Shown: positions 54,237 to 63,998 of the stretch, piece by piece
How positions within the stretch are numbered: the stretch's first letter is position 1
How the letters are laid out: each line of letters begins with the position of its first letter
Origin: Vibrio tapetis subsp. quintayensis
GTDB taxonomy: Bacteria > Pseudomonadota > Gammaproteobacteria > Enterobacterales > Vibrionaceae
NCBI RefSeq assembly: GCF_030409945.1
Contig: NZ_JAUFQV010000026.1
Span: 248,001-312,000 of the forward strand
Direction: 5' to 3'
Length of the DNA stretch: 64,000 bases
Notes under the pieces: generated by a model
Seen by the model: only the letters and a program-made list of their open reading frames with translations
Databases searched by the model: none
Told to the model about the DNA's origin: nothing
Made by a program: the position numbers and the translations under genes

Positions 54237-57200
54237 ATGGTTTTTCTGCGTATGATTTACCGATTGATGCTTTCTTCTTTTCTGCTACTTGCTCATATTG
54301 GGTTTTCTCAGGCGATAGATCTGCCAAGTGTGGCTGAGGATTCTGGTGAAGTGGTGGTTGTCGGGATCCCTACCCCCTATTACTTAAACCCGACGTCTAG
54401 GCAAGCGAAAGCGTTAGACCAAGACTCTTCGGATCGGTTGCGCCAAGCCAATAACCTGCAAAGTTATTTGGCGCAGTATTGGACGCGTTGGGCGAAAGCC
54501 AATGGTTTCCAGATAGAGTTTGAAGTGGCAGCAACAAACATACTGCACAAAAAGCTCGTCAGAGGGGAAATCAACATGATAGCACTGACGTCAAAAGAGC
54601 TGTCGGGCAATGAGGGAGCCATTTACAGCGTCCCGTATATTGGCATAAAGACGGCTTTATATCGTCGAAGTGGAGAGCTATCGTCTTCTCAAACTATTGG
54701 TCTACATCTGCCAAAGCAAGTTTTAGTTCCGCTTCTCAATCCTAAAAATGCAGTGGTGACACACAGCATATCGTTGGATGCCGTTTTTGCGAAAGCGACG
54801 GAGCAAGATCATATCGTTACATGGGACGTACAAAGTTTTGAAGCCAAGCTCCAGTCAAGCGCATTGAACAATACTTTTATCCGAGTGGATCAGCCGACCC
54901 CATCCATATCATTACAGGCAATGACACTTAAAAGTGAACAAGATTTGCTGCTGAACATGAACACCTGGATAAGAACCACTGACAATGAGTCGACCCAACA
55001 GTTGTGGGACGAGTTGTTCGTAAAGGACAACCCGGTATATGAGCGCTATACGGGTTTTTTGACTAACTTAACAGAGAAGCAAGAGCGATTGATTTCAGCA
55101 CAAGCTAGCCTGTCTTTTGTCAACATTGTACAAGGTGAAGAACCATATTTTATCAATGATGAAGTATTTCTTGATGGTTACATCGTCGATGTACTGTTTA
55201 GAGTCTCGCGTGGGTTAGGGGTCGATATCACCGCGACGGATTACTTGTCATTTCAAGCGGCATTGGATGCGGTGAAGCAAAATGAAGTGGATATATTTGC
55301 CGGGATTTACAAAACGAAGGGTCGCAGTCAAAGCCTAGATTTTTCGGTTGATATTGATCATACATTACTGGCTATTATTTCAGAACGAGACTATTACAAA
55401 ACCAGCGAATTAGTCGACCAACGGCTAGCTATGGTGCGCGGCTTTTATGAGAACGAGCTGGTTGCCGAGAAACTGCCAGAAAATCCGATCATATTCGTTG
55501 ATACTGCAGAAGAAGCGATCAGAGCAGTCGCCGATGGTAAAGCCGATGCCTTTGTTGGAAAAATGCTAAGCAGTGCCTATTTGATCAACAAACTGAATTT
55601 GCATAATTTGGCGATTCACAGAGCCCAAGACTTGAATGCCGATCTCAAACCAAGAATAGCATTAGCAAAAGACCAACCTGAATGGGTTCAATTATTGAAT
55701 CAAAGCTTAAACAGCCTTGGGGGGGACTACCAACAGCAGTTGCAACAAAAATGGCGCAAGTACTTGGTGTTTAGCCGAGAGGCCGAACGGGTTAGCGAAG
55801 TATACCAACGTTCAATGTGGTTTTTGCTGCTCGCTTCTTTGGTTTTTACGCTCTGGTTTATCATTAGCCGCCAGCAAAACGCCAAGCAAAAACGCATTCA
55901 AGCGACGTTAAAAAATGCGTTAGAAGAGGCTGAAAAGGCCAAACAAAAAGCCGAAGCTATGACGCAGGCAAAATCCGATTTTTTAGCGAGAATGAGTCAT
56001 GAAATTCGAACCCCGATGAATGGGGTATTAGGTATGGCTGAGGCGCTATCTTTTACTCAACTCGATACGGAGCAAGAAGACTTACTGAACACACTAAATG
56101 GCTCTGCATGTAACTTGATGGCGCTACTCAATGATGTGCTGGATTTTTCGAAAATGGATGCGGGCAAGCTCACATTGGAATCCACCAGTTGTAATTTGAG
56201 TTCGGTTGCAACGAATGTCATTAACAACTTTAGGCACAAAGCGGCTTCTCGCAATTTACAGTTGAGCAGCTATGTCGATCCTAAGTTAGCGCATTCTTAT
56301 CTGTGCGATGGAACACGGTTGATGCAAGTGATTAATAACTTGATATCGAATTCAATTAAGTTTTCAGAAACAGGTTTTATTGAACTCAATATTCACTATA
56401 TCGAGAACCATAGCCCTGATGAGGTAGGAAACAAGACTGATCTGGTTCGCGTTCATATACGGGATAGCGGCATCGGTATTCACCCCGATAAACTAAACAC
56501 CTTGTTTGATCCGTTTGTCCAAGCCGACGGCGATATTACCCGTCGGTTCGGTGGAACGGGGTTGGGGTTAAGTATCTGCCACGAAATCGTAACGGAGATG
56601 AACGGTGAGATCCACGTATCGTCGGTACAAGGGCATGGTAGCTTGTTCAGCATTACCTTGCCTTTGGAGCAAGACAGCGAGCGCACCTTCAGCGACACCC
56701 ACTTGTTGATCGCCGAGCAGGGCCAGGTCTCCAATTTCAGCGGTTTGACGGTGTTGTTAGCTGAAGACAATGAGGTTAATCAGAAAGTAATTGGCGGACA
56801 GTTATCGCGCTTAAATGTCGACTTTGTTACCGCCAATAACGGGCAAGAAGCGTTTGACTTAATGTCGGCTCACCATGTTGATGTGGTGTTATCTGATTGC
56901 CACATGCCGATAATGGATGGCTTTACACTTGCCAAGAACATCGCAGAAACCTATGGCGATGATAAACCGTACTTGATCGCCATCACCGCAGATGCACTAA
57001 GTGGCGCGGCTGAAAAATGCCTAAACGCAGGGTTTGATGATTATCTTTCCAAGCCTTGTCCGATCGAGCTACTCAATTCAAAACTCACGTATGCCTATAC
57101 GTTAAAAGGGCTATCAAACGCCACTAAGCCGGCGAATCATACCTTTGATTTGGATTCGGTGTTATTTGGTGCAAACAATTCATGGGAGTTTGCTTCAGAG

Positions 57201-57878
57201 CAAGAAGTTCAACGTGATGAGGAAGCGTTATCCGCCTCACTGCTAGCTTTGATGGAGGAGTTCTGTTCTTTAGACGACAGCGATGTGAAGGTAGGCGAGG
57301 ACTTTAATCACGTCAGCGATTTTGATGTCGCTAGACACGTTGATGATGCAGACAGTGATCTTAATGAAGACAGCAAAGCCTTACTGGCGGCCCATCATAT
57401 GCGCAGTTCAGGTCATGATCTTTTAGATGAAATGGACGCTTCTGACTTTGAAAATCAAATAAGCACTGCTGGCAAAAAAAATGCGACAAATGATGAAAGC
57501 GAAGTGCTCATTCTTATTGATGAGGATATCGAGTTTCATCCTGAGCACATTCTCTTGATGTGTGGAGACGACATGTACATCGCGTTAGATATTCTCACTT
57601 CCTTTGTTGATAACTATCCACAAGATATAGAAGAACTGGCCGAGGTTGTCGCGCAAGGAGACATGGACAGGCTCAAATCTACCGCTCACCGAGTGAAAGG
57701 CAGTTTGCTGTATTTGGGGGCGCAAAACGCCGCTGATCAAGCTAAGTTCATTGAAGTTCACGCTATGGAGTTAGGCTTTGATGAGGTAGAGCAACGAGTA
57801 CAAAGCCTATCGAATGGCATTAAACAGCTTGGTGAACAAGTTCGTGAATATTGTACAGAGGCGTTAGTTGCATCATGA
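54237..57878 (+). CDS. Hybrid sensor kinase, BvgS/VieS type
   Basis: A 1213-residue inner-membrane phosphorelay kinase. Order: signal segment 1-27; two periplasmic binding-protein domains (about 35-265, degenerate, and 285-505, SBP_bac_3-like); transmembrane helix about 524-546; coiled-coil linker (EEAEKAKQKAEAM); HisKA with His588 (MSHEIRTPMNGVLGM); HATPase_c (RDSGIGI, GGTGLGLSI); receiver with Asp887 (LSDCHMPIMDG); an acidic linker of more than 100 residues; Hpt with His1151 (TAHRVKGSLLYLGA). All relay residues are intact. The next gene starts on its stop (ATGA). It is divergent from the REC-TPR and REC-EAL genes, its likely partners. Confidence 0.93.
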   Translation: MVFLRMIYRLMLSSFLLLAHIGFSQAIDLPSVAEDSGEVVVVGIPTPYYLNPTSRQAKALDQDSSDRLRQANNLQSYLAQYWTRWAKANGFQIEFEVAATNILHKKLVRGEINMIALTSKELSGNEGAIYSVPYIGIKTALYRRSGELSSSQTIGLHLPKQVLVPLLNPKNAVVTHSISLDAVFAKATEQDHIVTWDVQSFEAKLQSSALNNTFIRVDQPTPSISLQAMTLKSEQDLLLNMNTWIRTTDNESTQQLWDELFVKDNPVYERYTGFLTNLTEKQERLISAQASLSFVNIVQGEEPYFINDEVFLDGYIVDVLFRVSRGLGVDITATDYLSFQAALDAVKQNEVDIFAGIYKTKGRSQSLDFSVDIDHTLLAIISERDYYKTSELVDQRLAMVRGFYENELVAEKLPENPIIFVDTAEEAIRAVADGKADAFVGKMLSSAYLINKLNLHNLAIHRAQDLNADLKPRIALAKDQPEWVQLLNQSLNSLGGDYQQQLQQKWRKYLVFSREAERVSEVYQRSMWFLLLASLVFTLWFIISRQQNAKQKRIQATLKNALEEAEKAKQKAEAMTQAKSDFLARMSHEIRTPMNGVLGMAEALSFTQLDTEQEDLLNTLNGSACNLMALLNDVLDFSKMDAGKLTLESTSCNLSSVATNVINNFRHKAASRNLQLSSYVDPKLAHSYLCDGTRLMQVINNLISNSIKFSETGFIELNIHYIENHSPDEVGNKTDLVRVHIRDSGIGIHPDKLNTLFDPFVQADGDITRRFGGTGLGLSICHEIVTEMNGEIHVSSVQGHGSLFSITLPLEQDSERTFSDTHLLIAEQGQVSNFSGLTVLLAEDNEVNQKVIGGQLSRLNVDFVTANNGQEAFDLMSAHHVDVVLSDCHMPIMDGFTLAKNIAETYGDDKPYLIAITADALSGAAEKCLNAGFDDYLSKPCPIELLNSKLTYAYTLKGLSNATKPANHTFDLDSVLFGANNSWEFASEQEVQRDEEALSASLLALMEEFCSLDDSDVKVGEDFNHVSDFDVARHVDDADSDLNEDSKALLAAHHMRSSGHDLLDEMDASDFENQISTAGKKNATNDESEVLILIDEDIEFHPEHILLMCGDDMYIALDILTSFVDNYPQDIEELAEVVAQGDMDRLKSTAHRVKGSLLYLGAQNAADQAKFIEVHAMELGFDEVEQRVQSLSNGIKQLGEQVREYCTEALVAS

Positions 57879-59329
57879 TCGAACGATCGATTCAGCGTTA
57901 CTTCAAACAGGCTTCGGCCTTGCTTTGTCTCGGCATGTGTTTCCTGACATTTATCCTAATGGGATCTATTTGGTGGTTAGAACATAACAATGCGCGCCAT
58001 GGAAAAATTGAACGTTACAAAACCCGCGTAACTAACGCCATTGAAGAGCAGTTTTGGCAGCATGTTTCACTGGCTGCAGTGTTTTCAAGCCAGTGGGAGC
58101 AACATACAGATACGATAGATGGTCGCTTAGAACAATACGATATTGCGGCGATTATTGAACAAAATAAGAATGGTGAAGTAAGCCACTCGGAAACCACGAT
58201 GAGTGCAACTTTTAGCCAACGCCTGTGGGGCTTATTTTTGCCAATAGCAGGGAAAGCAAACACACTATCAAAAGACATGGGGATCGCGTTTGTTGATGGG
58301 CGCGTGTTCATGTATGCCACTCAGCCTGTGTTCCTTAATGAGCAAAGGACGAAGATCCCAAGTGATAAACATAAACAGTCGACCATCACCGTTTTTAAAG
58401 AAGTAACACCGAGTTACTTGAGCCGAATTGGTAAGCAAATTGGAAGCGAGTTTAATCTTCATTTTAATACGGCAGAGTCAAGATTAAATAGGTCAAGCTA
58501 CCATAACGGTTATGAGGCCGTTTTGGTGAGTGAAACCGAACACAGTAACGGAACCGAAGTGCTATTTGATGTGCTGCTGTACGGGGGAGCGAAACAGCCA
58601 GCCAGTTTTGCGATTCAAATTGTTGCTGATGAATATCGCTTATTTGACCCTAGGTGGCTTGTACTTGCGATCCTGCTGATCCCCGTAATGTGCTTTAGCT
58701 TCTGGTACTTATTACGTAGGGAAATCTTGAAACCTATCGATTGCATTTCTTCACGCTTTGATGGCCCAATCTTAGACCTTGAAGGTAAATGTCAGCAGTG
58801 TGGCGACTTACCCACGGAATTAGCAAGCATCTATCACCGCTTAATCACCGTTAGTCAGGATTTAAACGAGCAACACTTATTTGGCCAACGATTGTTAGAT
58901 GCTATTGGCGATATCATTATTACACTCGACGACAGTCGCAACATTCAGTATTGCAATCCGGCAGCGGTGAGATGGTTAGGGTTGGATGAAAGCCTTGTGA
59001 TTGGTCAGCCGTTCGAGCTATTTGTCGGGGGGTATCAAGAAGCCGCCGAATCTTCGCTACTGTTTCCCCAACCCAATTTATTGGGAGAGATCAACAATAC
59101 GAATCAACGCACTGAGTTTACGCAAAGCTTAGTGGTGTTAACAAAGCGAGACCAGGTGTTTCGTTGTGATGTCATTTGCCAGCCCAATGATGTCCACTCT
59201 CGTGCTATTTCAAAGACCATTGTGGTGATCCGAGTATTGTCTTGTTATCAAATTAGCACAGCTGAAAGCATACGTTCAGACGGTTTGGCTACATTGGCTG
59301 TGGACAAAGAGGTAAGCCGTGAGTCCTGA
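57875..59329 (+). CDS. Membrane PAS protein without output domain
   Basis: A 484-residue protein. TM1 is at about 13-37, followed by a periplasmic region of about 220 residues with no family I recognise. TM2 is at about 259-284 (PRWLVLAILLIPVMCFSFWYLL), then a HAMP-like linker (EILKPIDCISSRF) with a CQQC pair, then one PAS domain from about 340 (LLDAIGDIIITLDDSRNIQYCNPAAVRWLGLDE). It ends about 25 residues past the PAS fold, with no kinase, GGDEF, EAL or methyl-accepting domain. ATG 57875 overlaps the kinase stop (ATGA), so it is translationally coupled. Probably an accessory sensor for the kinase. Confidence 0.85.
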   Translation: MIERSIQRYFKQASALLCLGMCFLTFILMGSIWWLEHNNARHGKIERYKTRVTNAIEEQFWQHVSLAAVFSSQWEQHTDTIDGRLEQYDIAAIIEQNKNGEVSHSETTMSATFSQRLWGLFLPIAGKANTLSKDMGIAFVDGRVFMYATQPVFLNEQRTKIPSDKHKQSTITVFKEVTPSYLSRIGKQIGSEFNLHFNTAESRLNRSSYHNGYEAVLVSETEHSNGTEVLFDVLLYGGAKQPASFAIQIVADEYRLFDPRWLVLAILLIPVMCFSFWYLLRREILKPIDCISSRFDGPILDLEGKCQQCGDLPTELASIYHRLITVSQDLNEQHLFGQRLLDAIGDIIITLDDSRNIQYCNPAAVRWLGLDESLVIGQPFELFVGGYQEAAESSLLFPQPNLLGEINNTNQRTEFTQSLVVLTKRDQVFRCDVICQPNDVHSRAISKTIVVIRVLSCYQISTAESIRSDGLATLAVDKEVSRES

Positions 59330-60686
59330 ATTAAAACAAGACGCCTCTATTGGTGGAAGACTAAGCCGTATTTTTGTGTTGGCGATAGTGTGTAGTTTCG
59401 TTTTGATGGCCATGGGCGCGTATTACGCGGCGATGACCCAAAAGAAGGACTCAGAATTAGCTCGATTTCAACTGACCAAATCGATTGCAGGAAATCTTCT
59501 ACGACAAGAATTTGAACAATTGCAGTTATTGGCGAAACATAAAACTCAATTGTCGAAGAGTGCATTGCAACAGCGCGGAGAAATTTCGATGGATTCATTG
59601 CACTTTGAAAAAGATTCTCGCAATGCAAACCGAGTGTTAGCTATTGCGGTTTTTGGTGGTATGAATGAACGTTTACAATTGCGTGCTCACCGGGTGTTCG
59701 AACTCAGTCAAAACGAATGGGTTTCCATTTTGGAAAATAAGCAGTCTGGCGGCGTTATTATCGACAACGAAAATGCCTATATTTATGCTCGCTACAAGAG
59801 TGATACAGATGTCTATTCACCGAGACTCGATGTGCAGACCGTCTTGATCACTAAACTGTCGGATGGGGCTTTGTCCGATATGTCGTATCTGCTAGAAAGC
59901 GATGTGGCGCTGTTATTTAGTAAACAAAATGGTTCAAAGAAAGTGTATCCGTATGATCCGTCTTGGCGCTGGGAAACGTTCGTCACTAATAACGGATTGT
60001 CGGCGACTTCTGGAGTGGTATCAATTCAAACGGATGTCGGCGATACGCTGCCAATTCAAATTGTATTTGCTTTGGATGGCGATAGTTCCATCTTATGGGG
60101 CGTCCTTGGGTGGTTAATACCAATAGCCGTCGTGCAGTTAGTGCTGACAATGGCGATATTAGAAGTATTGACACGTAATATCACAACGCCTATTTCCGAA
60201 TTACTGTCTTGGTTAAAAACCGCAGACATAGAAGACAGCTCAAAGCAGCTAGCGCCATTTGATCATACTAAAAACAGTGAACTTAAACTGTTGGGAGAGC
60301 AGTTTTACCGAGTTTATGATGGTCTCTACGAGTAACACCTATTCAGCCAGATCTTGCTGTATTCCATCAGTGATATCATAGTGACCGTTGATGCCAATGG
60401 TCGAATTGATTACTGCAACCCGGCGGGGATCGAATGGTTAGGGTTCTCAGAACAACAAATTCAAGGGCAGTTCTTAGAGCTCATAATGTCTTCGTATCCG
60501 TCCAAAGAACATTTGTCTAACTGGGTTCACCGTGCATTGGAGTTTGGTAAAGAGCATCATGGTGTCGCGACAATCAGTCGATTATCTAGCCCAAACACCG
60601 CCAGTAACGTCAATATTCAAGTTAATCCTCTAATTCATAACAATATTGGAGATAAAGGGGCTATGGTCATTTTGCGAACGCTATAG
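59319..60686 (+). pseudogene. Second PAS membrane protein, split by one in-frame TAA
   Basis: Paralog of the preceding gene. From GTG 59319 (GAGG six bases upstream, 11-base overlap with the previous gene) the frame gives TM1 at about 17-39, a periplasmic region, TM2 at about 250-275 and a HAMP-like segment, then stops at TAA 60333-60335. The same frame continues without shift into a complete PAS domain to 60686 (YSISDIIVTVDANGRIDYCNPAGIEWLGF). At the join this copy reads LYE-stop-HLFSQILL where the paralog reads LNEQHLFGQRLL, so CAA became TAA. The PAS part has only a TTG (60354) and no ribosome site of its own. A truncated 338-residue product may still be made. Confidence 0.85.
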
Positions 60687-60760
60687 GCAGGCTTAGATCA
60701 CCCTTTAATGCAATTAGTTACTTTGAGACTACGCTCACATCATATTTCATAAAAACGATC

Positions 60761-60779
60761 AAGAATGATAATCATTATC
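60761..60779. promoter_or_regulatory. Fur box upstream of adhP
   Basis: AAGAATGATAATCATTATC matches the 19-bp Fur consensus GATAATGATAATCATTATC at 17 positions. It ends 18 bases before the adhP ATG, overlapping where the promoter or leader must be, so repression by iron-loaded Fur is expected. Confidence 0.75.
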
Positions 60780-60797
60780 AATAATGAGGTTCGGTAT

Positions 60798-61817
60798 ATG
60801 ATGAAAGCAGCTGTAGTAAACGAATTCAAGGGTAAATTAGAGATACAAAACATCCCACTTCCAAGCGTTAAAGCGCGAGATGTTTTGGTCAAAATTCACG
60901 CTTGTGGTGTTTGCCATACAGATTTACACGCCTGCCATGGCGATTGGCCTGTGAAACCTAAAATGCCGTTGGTTCCAGGGCATGAAGGGGTAGGTGAAGT
61001 CGTTGAGGTCGGCAGTGAAATTCGCCATCTGAAAGCAGGTGATCGAGTAGGTGTACCATGGCTTTATAGCGCTTGTGGATATTGTGATTATTGTTTAGAA
61101 GGGCAAGAAACCCTGTGTTTAGAACAACATAATGCAGGTTACTCAGTCGACGGTGGCTTTGCAGAATACTGCTTAGCAAATGGCGAGTATGTCATTAAGA
61201 TTCCAGAAGGGATTAGTTATGTAGATGCCGCACCTCTTTTTTGTGCGGGTGTCACAACTTATAAGGCATTGAAAGTCACCAGTGTTAAACCGGGTCAATG
61301 GGTTGCGATTGTAGGGGTTGGTGGGCTTGGGCACTTAGCCATTCAATACGCGGTAGCAATGGGGATGAACGTCGTTGCAGTTGATACTGGCGATGCAAAG
61401 TTAGATCTTGCCAAAGAACTTGGTGCTCAACATTGTATCGACTTTATGAAGGACAAACCCTCTGAGAAAATCAAAGAATTTACCAACGGCGGTGTCCATG
61501 GCGTAGTGTGTACTGCCGTCTCTAAGCCTGCGTTCCAAGAAGCCTATTATTCTGTTCGTCGAGGTGGTTCTTGTGTATTAGTCGGTCTGCCACCAGAAGA
61601 GATGCCCATTCCTATTTTTGATACTGTGCTGAATGGAATCAAAGTGATTGGTTCTATTGTGGGAACCCGTAAAGATCTCATGGAGTGCTTACAATTTGCC
61701 GCTGAGGGCAAAGTAAAAGCAATTACCGAAGTGAAACAGCTAGAAGACATTAACGACATTTTTGATGATATGGAAAAAGGTGAAATAACCGGTCGAATCG
61801 TTATGGAGATCGCTTAA
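60798..61817 (+). CDS. adhP: Zinc-dependent alcohol dehydrogenase AdhP
   Basis: A 339-residue medium-chain NAD-dependent alcohol dehydrogenase. Catalytic zinc site [16 protein letters not shown] with GHEGVGEV; structural zinc cysteines in [15 protein letters not shown]; Rossmann motif [14 protein letters not shown]. Full length. I chose ATG 60798 ([10 protein letters not shown], with GAGG nine bases upstream); an upstream in-frame ATG (60765) lies inside the Fur box. A terminator follows at 61875. Confidence 0.95.
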   Translation: MMKAAVVNEFKGKLEIQNIPLPSVKARDVLVKIHACGVCHTDLHACHGDWPVKPKMPLVPGHEGVGEVVEVGSEIRHLKAGDRVGVPWLYSACGYCDYCLEGQETLCLEQHNAGYSVDGGFAEYCLANGEYVIKIPEGISYVDAAPLFCAGVTTYKALKVTSVKPGQWVAIVGVGGLGHLAIQYAVAMGMNVVAVDTGDAKLDLAKELGAQHCIDFMKDKPSEKIKEFTNGGVHGVVCTAVSKPAFQEAYYSVRRGGSCVLVGLPPEEMPIPIFDTVLNGIKVIGSIVGTRKDLMECLQFAAEGKVKAITEVKQLEDINDIFDDMEKGEITGRIVMEIA

Positions 61818-61874
61818 GCACTGTTAAATCATTAGATGTGCTCTAATTGAGTGTTCTAACTAGAGTGAATAATT

Positions 61875-61901
61875 AAACGCGAGCAAAAGGCTCGCGTTTT
61901 T
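61875..61901. terminator. Terminator between adhP and the thioesterase gene
   Basis: AAACGCGAGC (61875-61884), AAAAG, GCTCGCGTTT (61890-61899), then T. It serves the plus strand best; the genes converge here. Confidence 0.85.
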
Positions 61902-61930
61902 GTTTTTGATAAATTAGCACGCGATAAAAG

Positions 61931-62416
61931 TTATTTGAGATCTTTAACGTGAGCCTGCATTTCGTCGCCAATTTGCTTTCTCATTTCAATCAAACGCAGC
62001 GCCGACGTTTCTAGTGCTTTATCTTCGTCTGTTTCTGGCACCCATTTTGGTACGGGCGTTGGTTTGCCGTCGCTGTCTACCGCAACCATGATCACAATAC
62101 AGTGTGTGGTGAGCTTTTTATCCAAGACTTTCGGGTCACACGCTTGTACGTCGATGGCAATATGCATAGAAGAGCTACCGGTGTAAATAACCTTAGCGGT
62201 AACTTCAACCATGTTGCCGACCAAAATAGGCGACACAAAACGAATGCCCCCGGCGTACGCCGTAATGCAATATTTACCACTCCAAGCGGCTGAACAAGCG
62301 TAAGCGGCCAAATCGATCCATTTCATTGCTGTACCACCGTGAACTTTGCCCCCAAAGTTTACGTCTGTTGGTTCAGCCAAAAAACGCAATGTGCTTTTGC
62401 GTTGTCGGTCTGTCAT
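61931..62416 (-). CDS. Acyl-CoA thioesterase, hotdog fold
   Basis: A 161-residue hotdog-fold thioesterase of the YciA/BACH type that hydrolyses acyl-CoA. Diagnostic: FLAEPTDVNFGGKVHGGTAMKWIDLAAYACSA, with the conserved Asn/Gly-rich loop and Asp, and GGIRFVSPILVGNMVEVTAKVIYTGSSSMHI. ATG 62416 has AAGGAT upstream; the longer frame from 62515 adds 33 residues with no family support. Monocistronic. Confidence 0.9.
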   Translation of the reverse strand: MTDRQRKSTLRFLAEPTDVNFGGKVHGGTAMKWIDLAAYACSAAWSGKYCITAYAGGIRFVSPILVGNMVEVTAKVIYTGSSSMHIAIDVQACDPKVLDKKLTTHCIVIMVAVDSDGKPTPVPKWVPETDEDKALETSALRLIEMRKQIGDEMQAHVKDLK

Positions 62417-62660
62417 AACAATATCCTTATTTGTTTTTATTAGAATGTATTCCAGTGTCTGTTGCATGAGTTGTTGAGCGAATACAAACAGGCAGCTTTC
62501 TAATACTAGCAGCATGAATCCTAAAGCAAAGCGCTATCGTGACACAAAACCGACTAATGCATGGCGACATGGTTTTTCATAAGGTTATCAATGGACAGCA
62601 AGGGCAAAAAAGCGGTAACGTTGGACACAACACTATTGAAACAGCGAATCCATTTCTCTC

Positions 62661-63998
62661 ATGCGAATTCTTCACACCTCCGATTGGCATTTAGGTCAGA
62701 ATTTCTTTACCAAAAGCCGGAAAAAAGAACATCAAGCGTTCATGTTATGGCTGCTAGAACAAGTTGATGCTCAGTCGATTGACGCGGTAATTGTGGCCGG
62801 AGATGTGTTTGATACCGGAGCGCCGCCAAGCTATGCCCGTGAGCTGTATAATCAGTTCGTGGTCGACTTGCAAAAAAAAGGCTGCACTCTGGTGGTATTA
62901 GGAGGAAATCATGATTCGGTTTCGACCTTAAATGAATCCAAGCAATTATTGGCCTGTTTGAATACTTACGTTGTCGCCAGCAGCAATGATGACTTATCTC
63001 AGCAGCTGTTTACGCTCAATAATAGCAAAGGGGAGCCGGGCGCTATTTTATGCGCGATCCCTTATTTGCGCCCAAGGGATCTGGTTCGCAGTGAGGCAGG
63101 TCTATCTAGTCAACAAAAGCAGCAAGGTATCTCAGAAGCCATCAAGCAACATTATGGTGCTTTGTATCAACTGGCACTGGAAAAACGCGCGCAACTCGGT
63201 ATCAATTTACCCATCATCACAACGGGTCATTTAACTGCGTTGGGCGTATCTCAATCTGAATCAGTGCGAGATATCTACATTGGCACATTGGATGGCTTTG
63301 CTGCCGATGGTTTCCCGCCTGCCGACTACATTGCCCTTGGCCATATTCATCGCCCACAAATTGTGGCTAAACGAGATAACATCCGCTATTGCGGCTCTCC
63401 AATTCCGTTAAGTTTTGATGAACTGCCATCTAATAAATGGTCATCTAATAAACTATCACCTAATAAACAAGTGGTACTGGTGGAATTTGAATCAGGCGGA
63501 AAACTAAGCTCAGAAACTCAGCCAGCGACGAAAATTGAATTGCTACCAGTACCCATGTTCCAACCAATGGCAACCATTAAAGGCGATCTTGTTCATATTG
63601 AGTCTGAGCTGACCAAACTGTGCAGTGAGTTGATTGAGGGTGATGAAGCGAATAGAGATAAATTGATTTGGCTTGCTATTGAAGTTGAAAGCCAAGATTA
63701 CCTGACCGATTTACAGCACCGAATACAAACCCTTATTGACGGCTCTCCAGTGGAAGTTTTGCAACTAAGACGGGCCAGACAAGCTAAAAGTCAGGCATTG
63801 CAGCAGCAACAAAAAGAAACTTTAGCGGAACTCACGCCTTTTGATGTGTTTGAAAAACGACTGGCTCAAGAAGTCTTTGAATCCGATGTTGAGCAAAAAC
63901 GATGTGAACGAATTACCGAGCAGTTTCGCAACATTGTTGAAGAAGTTCGAGACGAGAATGCCGATGATAAGCACATCAAGACGGAGGATAAGGCATGA
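62661..63998 (+). CDS. sbcD: SbcCD nuclease subunit D
   Basis: A 445-residue Mre11-type nuclease subunit. It opens MRILHTSDWHLGQNF with metal ligands, then VVAGDVFDTG, GGNHDS, TTGHLTA and ALGHIHRPQ, the five phosphodiesterase motifs in order. The SbcCD complex cuts hairpins and double-strand ends. A Lys/Asn-rich tandem stretch (SNKWSSNKLSPNKQ) at about 253-267 is a local insertion. Longer than E. coli SbcD (400) at the C-terminus. The stop overlaps the next start (ATGA). Confidence 0.95.
   Translation: MRILHTSDWHLGQNFFTKSRKKEHQAFMLWLLEQVDAQSIDAVIVAGDVFDTGAPPSYARELYNQFVVDLQKKGCTLVVLGGNHDSVSTLNESKQLLACLNTYVVASSNDDLSQQLFTLNNSKGEPGAILCAIPYLRPRDLVRSEAGLSSQQKQQGISEAIKQHYGALYQLALEKRAQLGINLPIITTGHLTALGVSQSESVRDIYIGTLDGFAADGFPPADYIALGHIHRPQIVAKRDNIRYCGSPIPLSFDELPSNKWSSNKLSPNKQVVLVEFESGGKLSSETQPATKIELLPVPMFQPMATIKGDLVHIESELTKLCSELIEGDEANRDKLIWLAIEVESQDYLTDLQHRIQTLIDGSPVEVLQLRRARQAKSQALQQQQKETLAELTPFDVFEKRLAQEVFESDVEQKRCERITEQFRNIVEEVRDENADDKHIKTEDKA

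Noticed and set aside
60354-60686. Independent small PAS gene
   Set aside because: It is in the same frame as the upstream gene, aligns with the paralog's PAS domain directly across the stop, and has only a TTG start with no ribosome site; treated as the second half of a broken gene.
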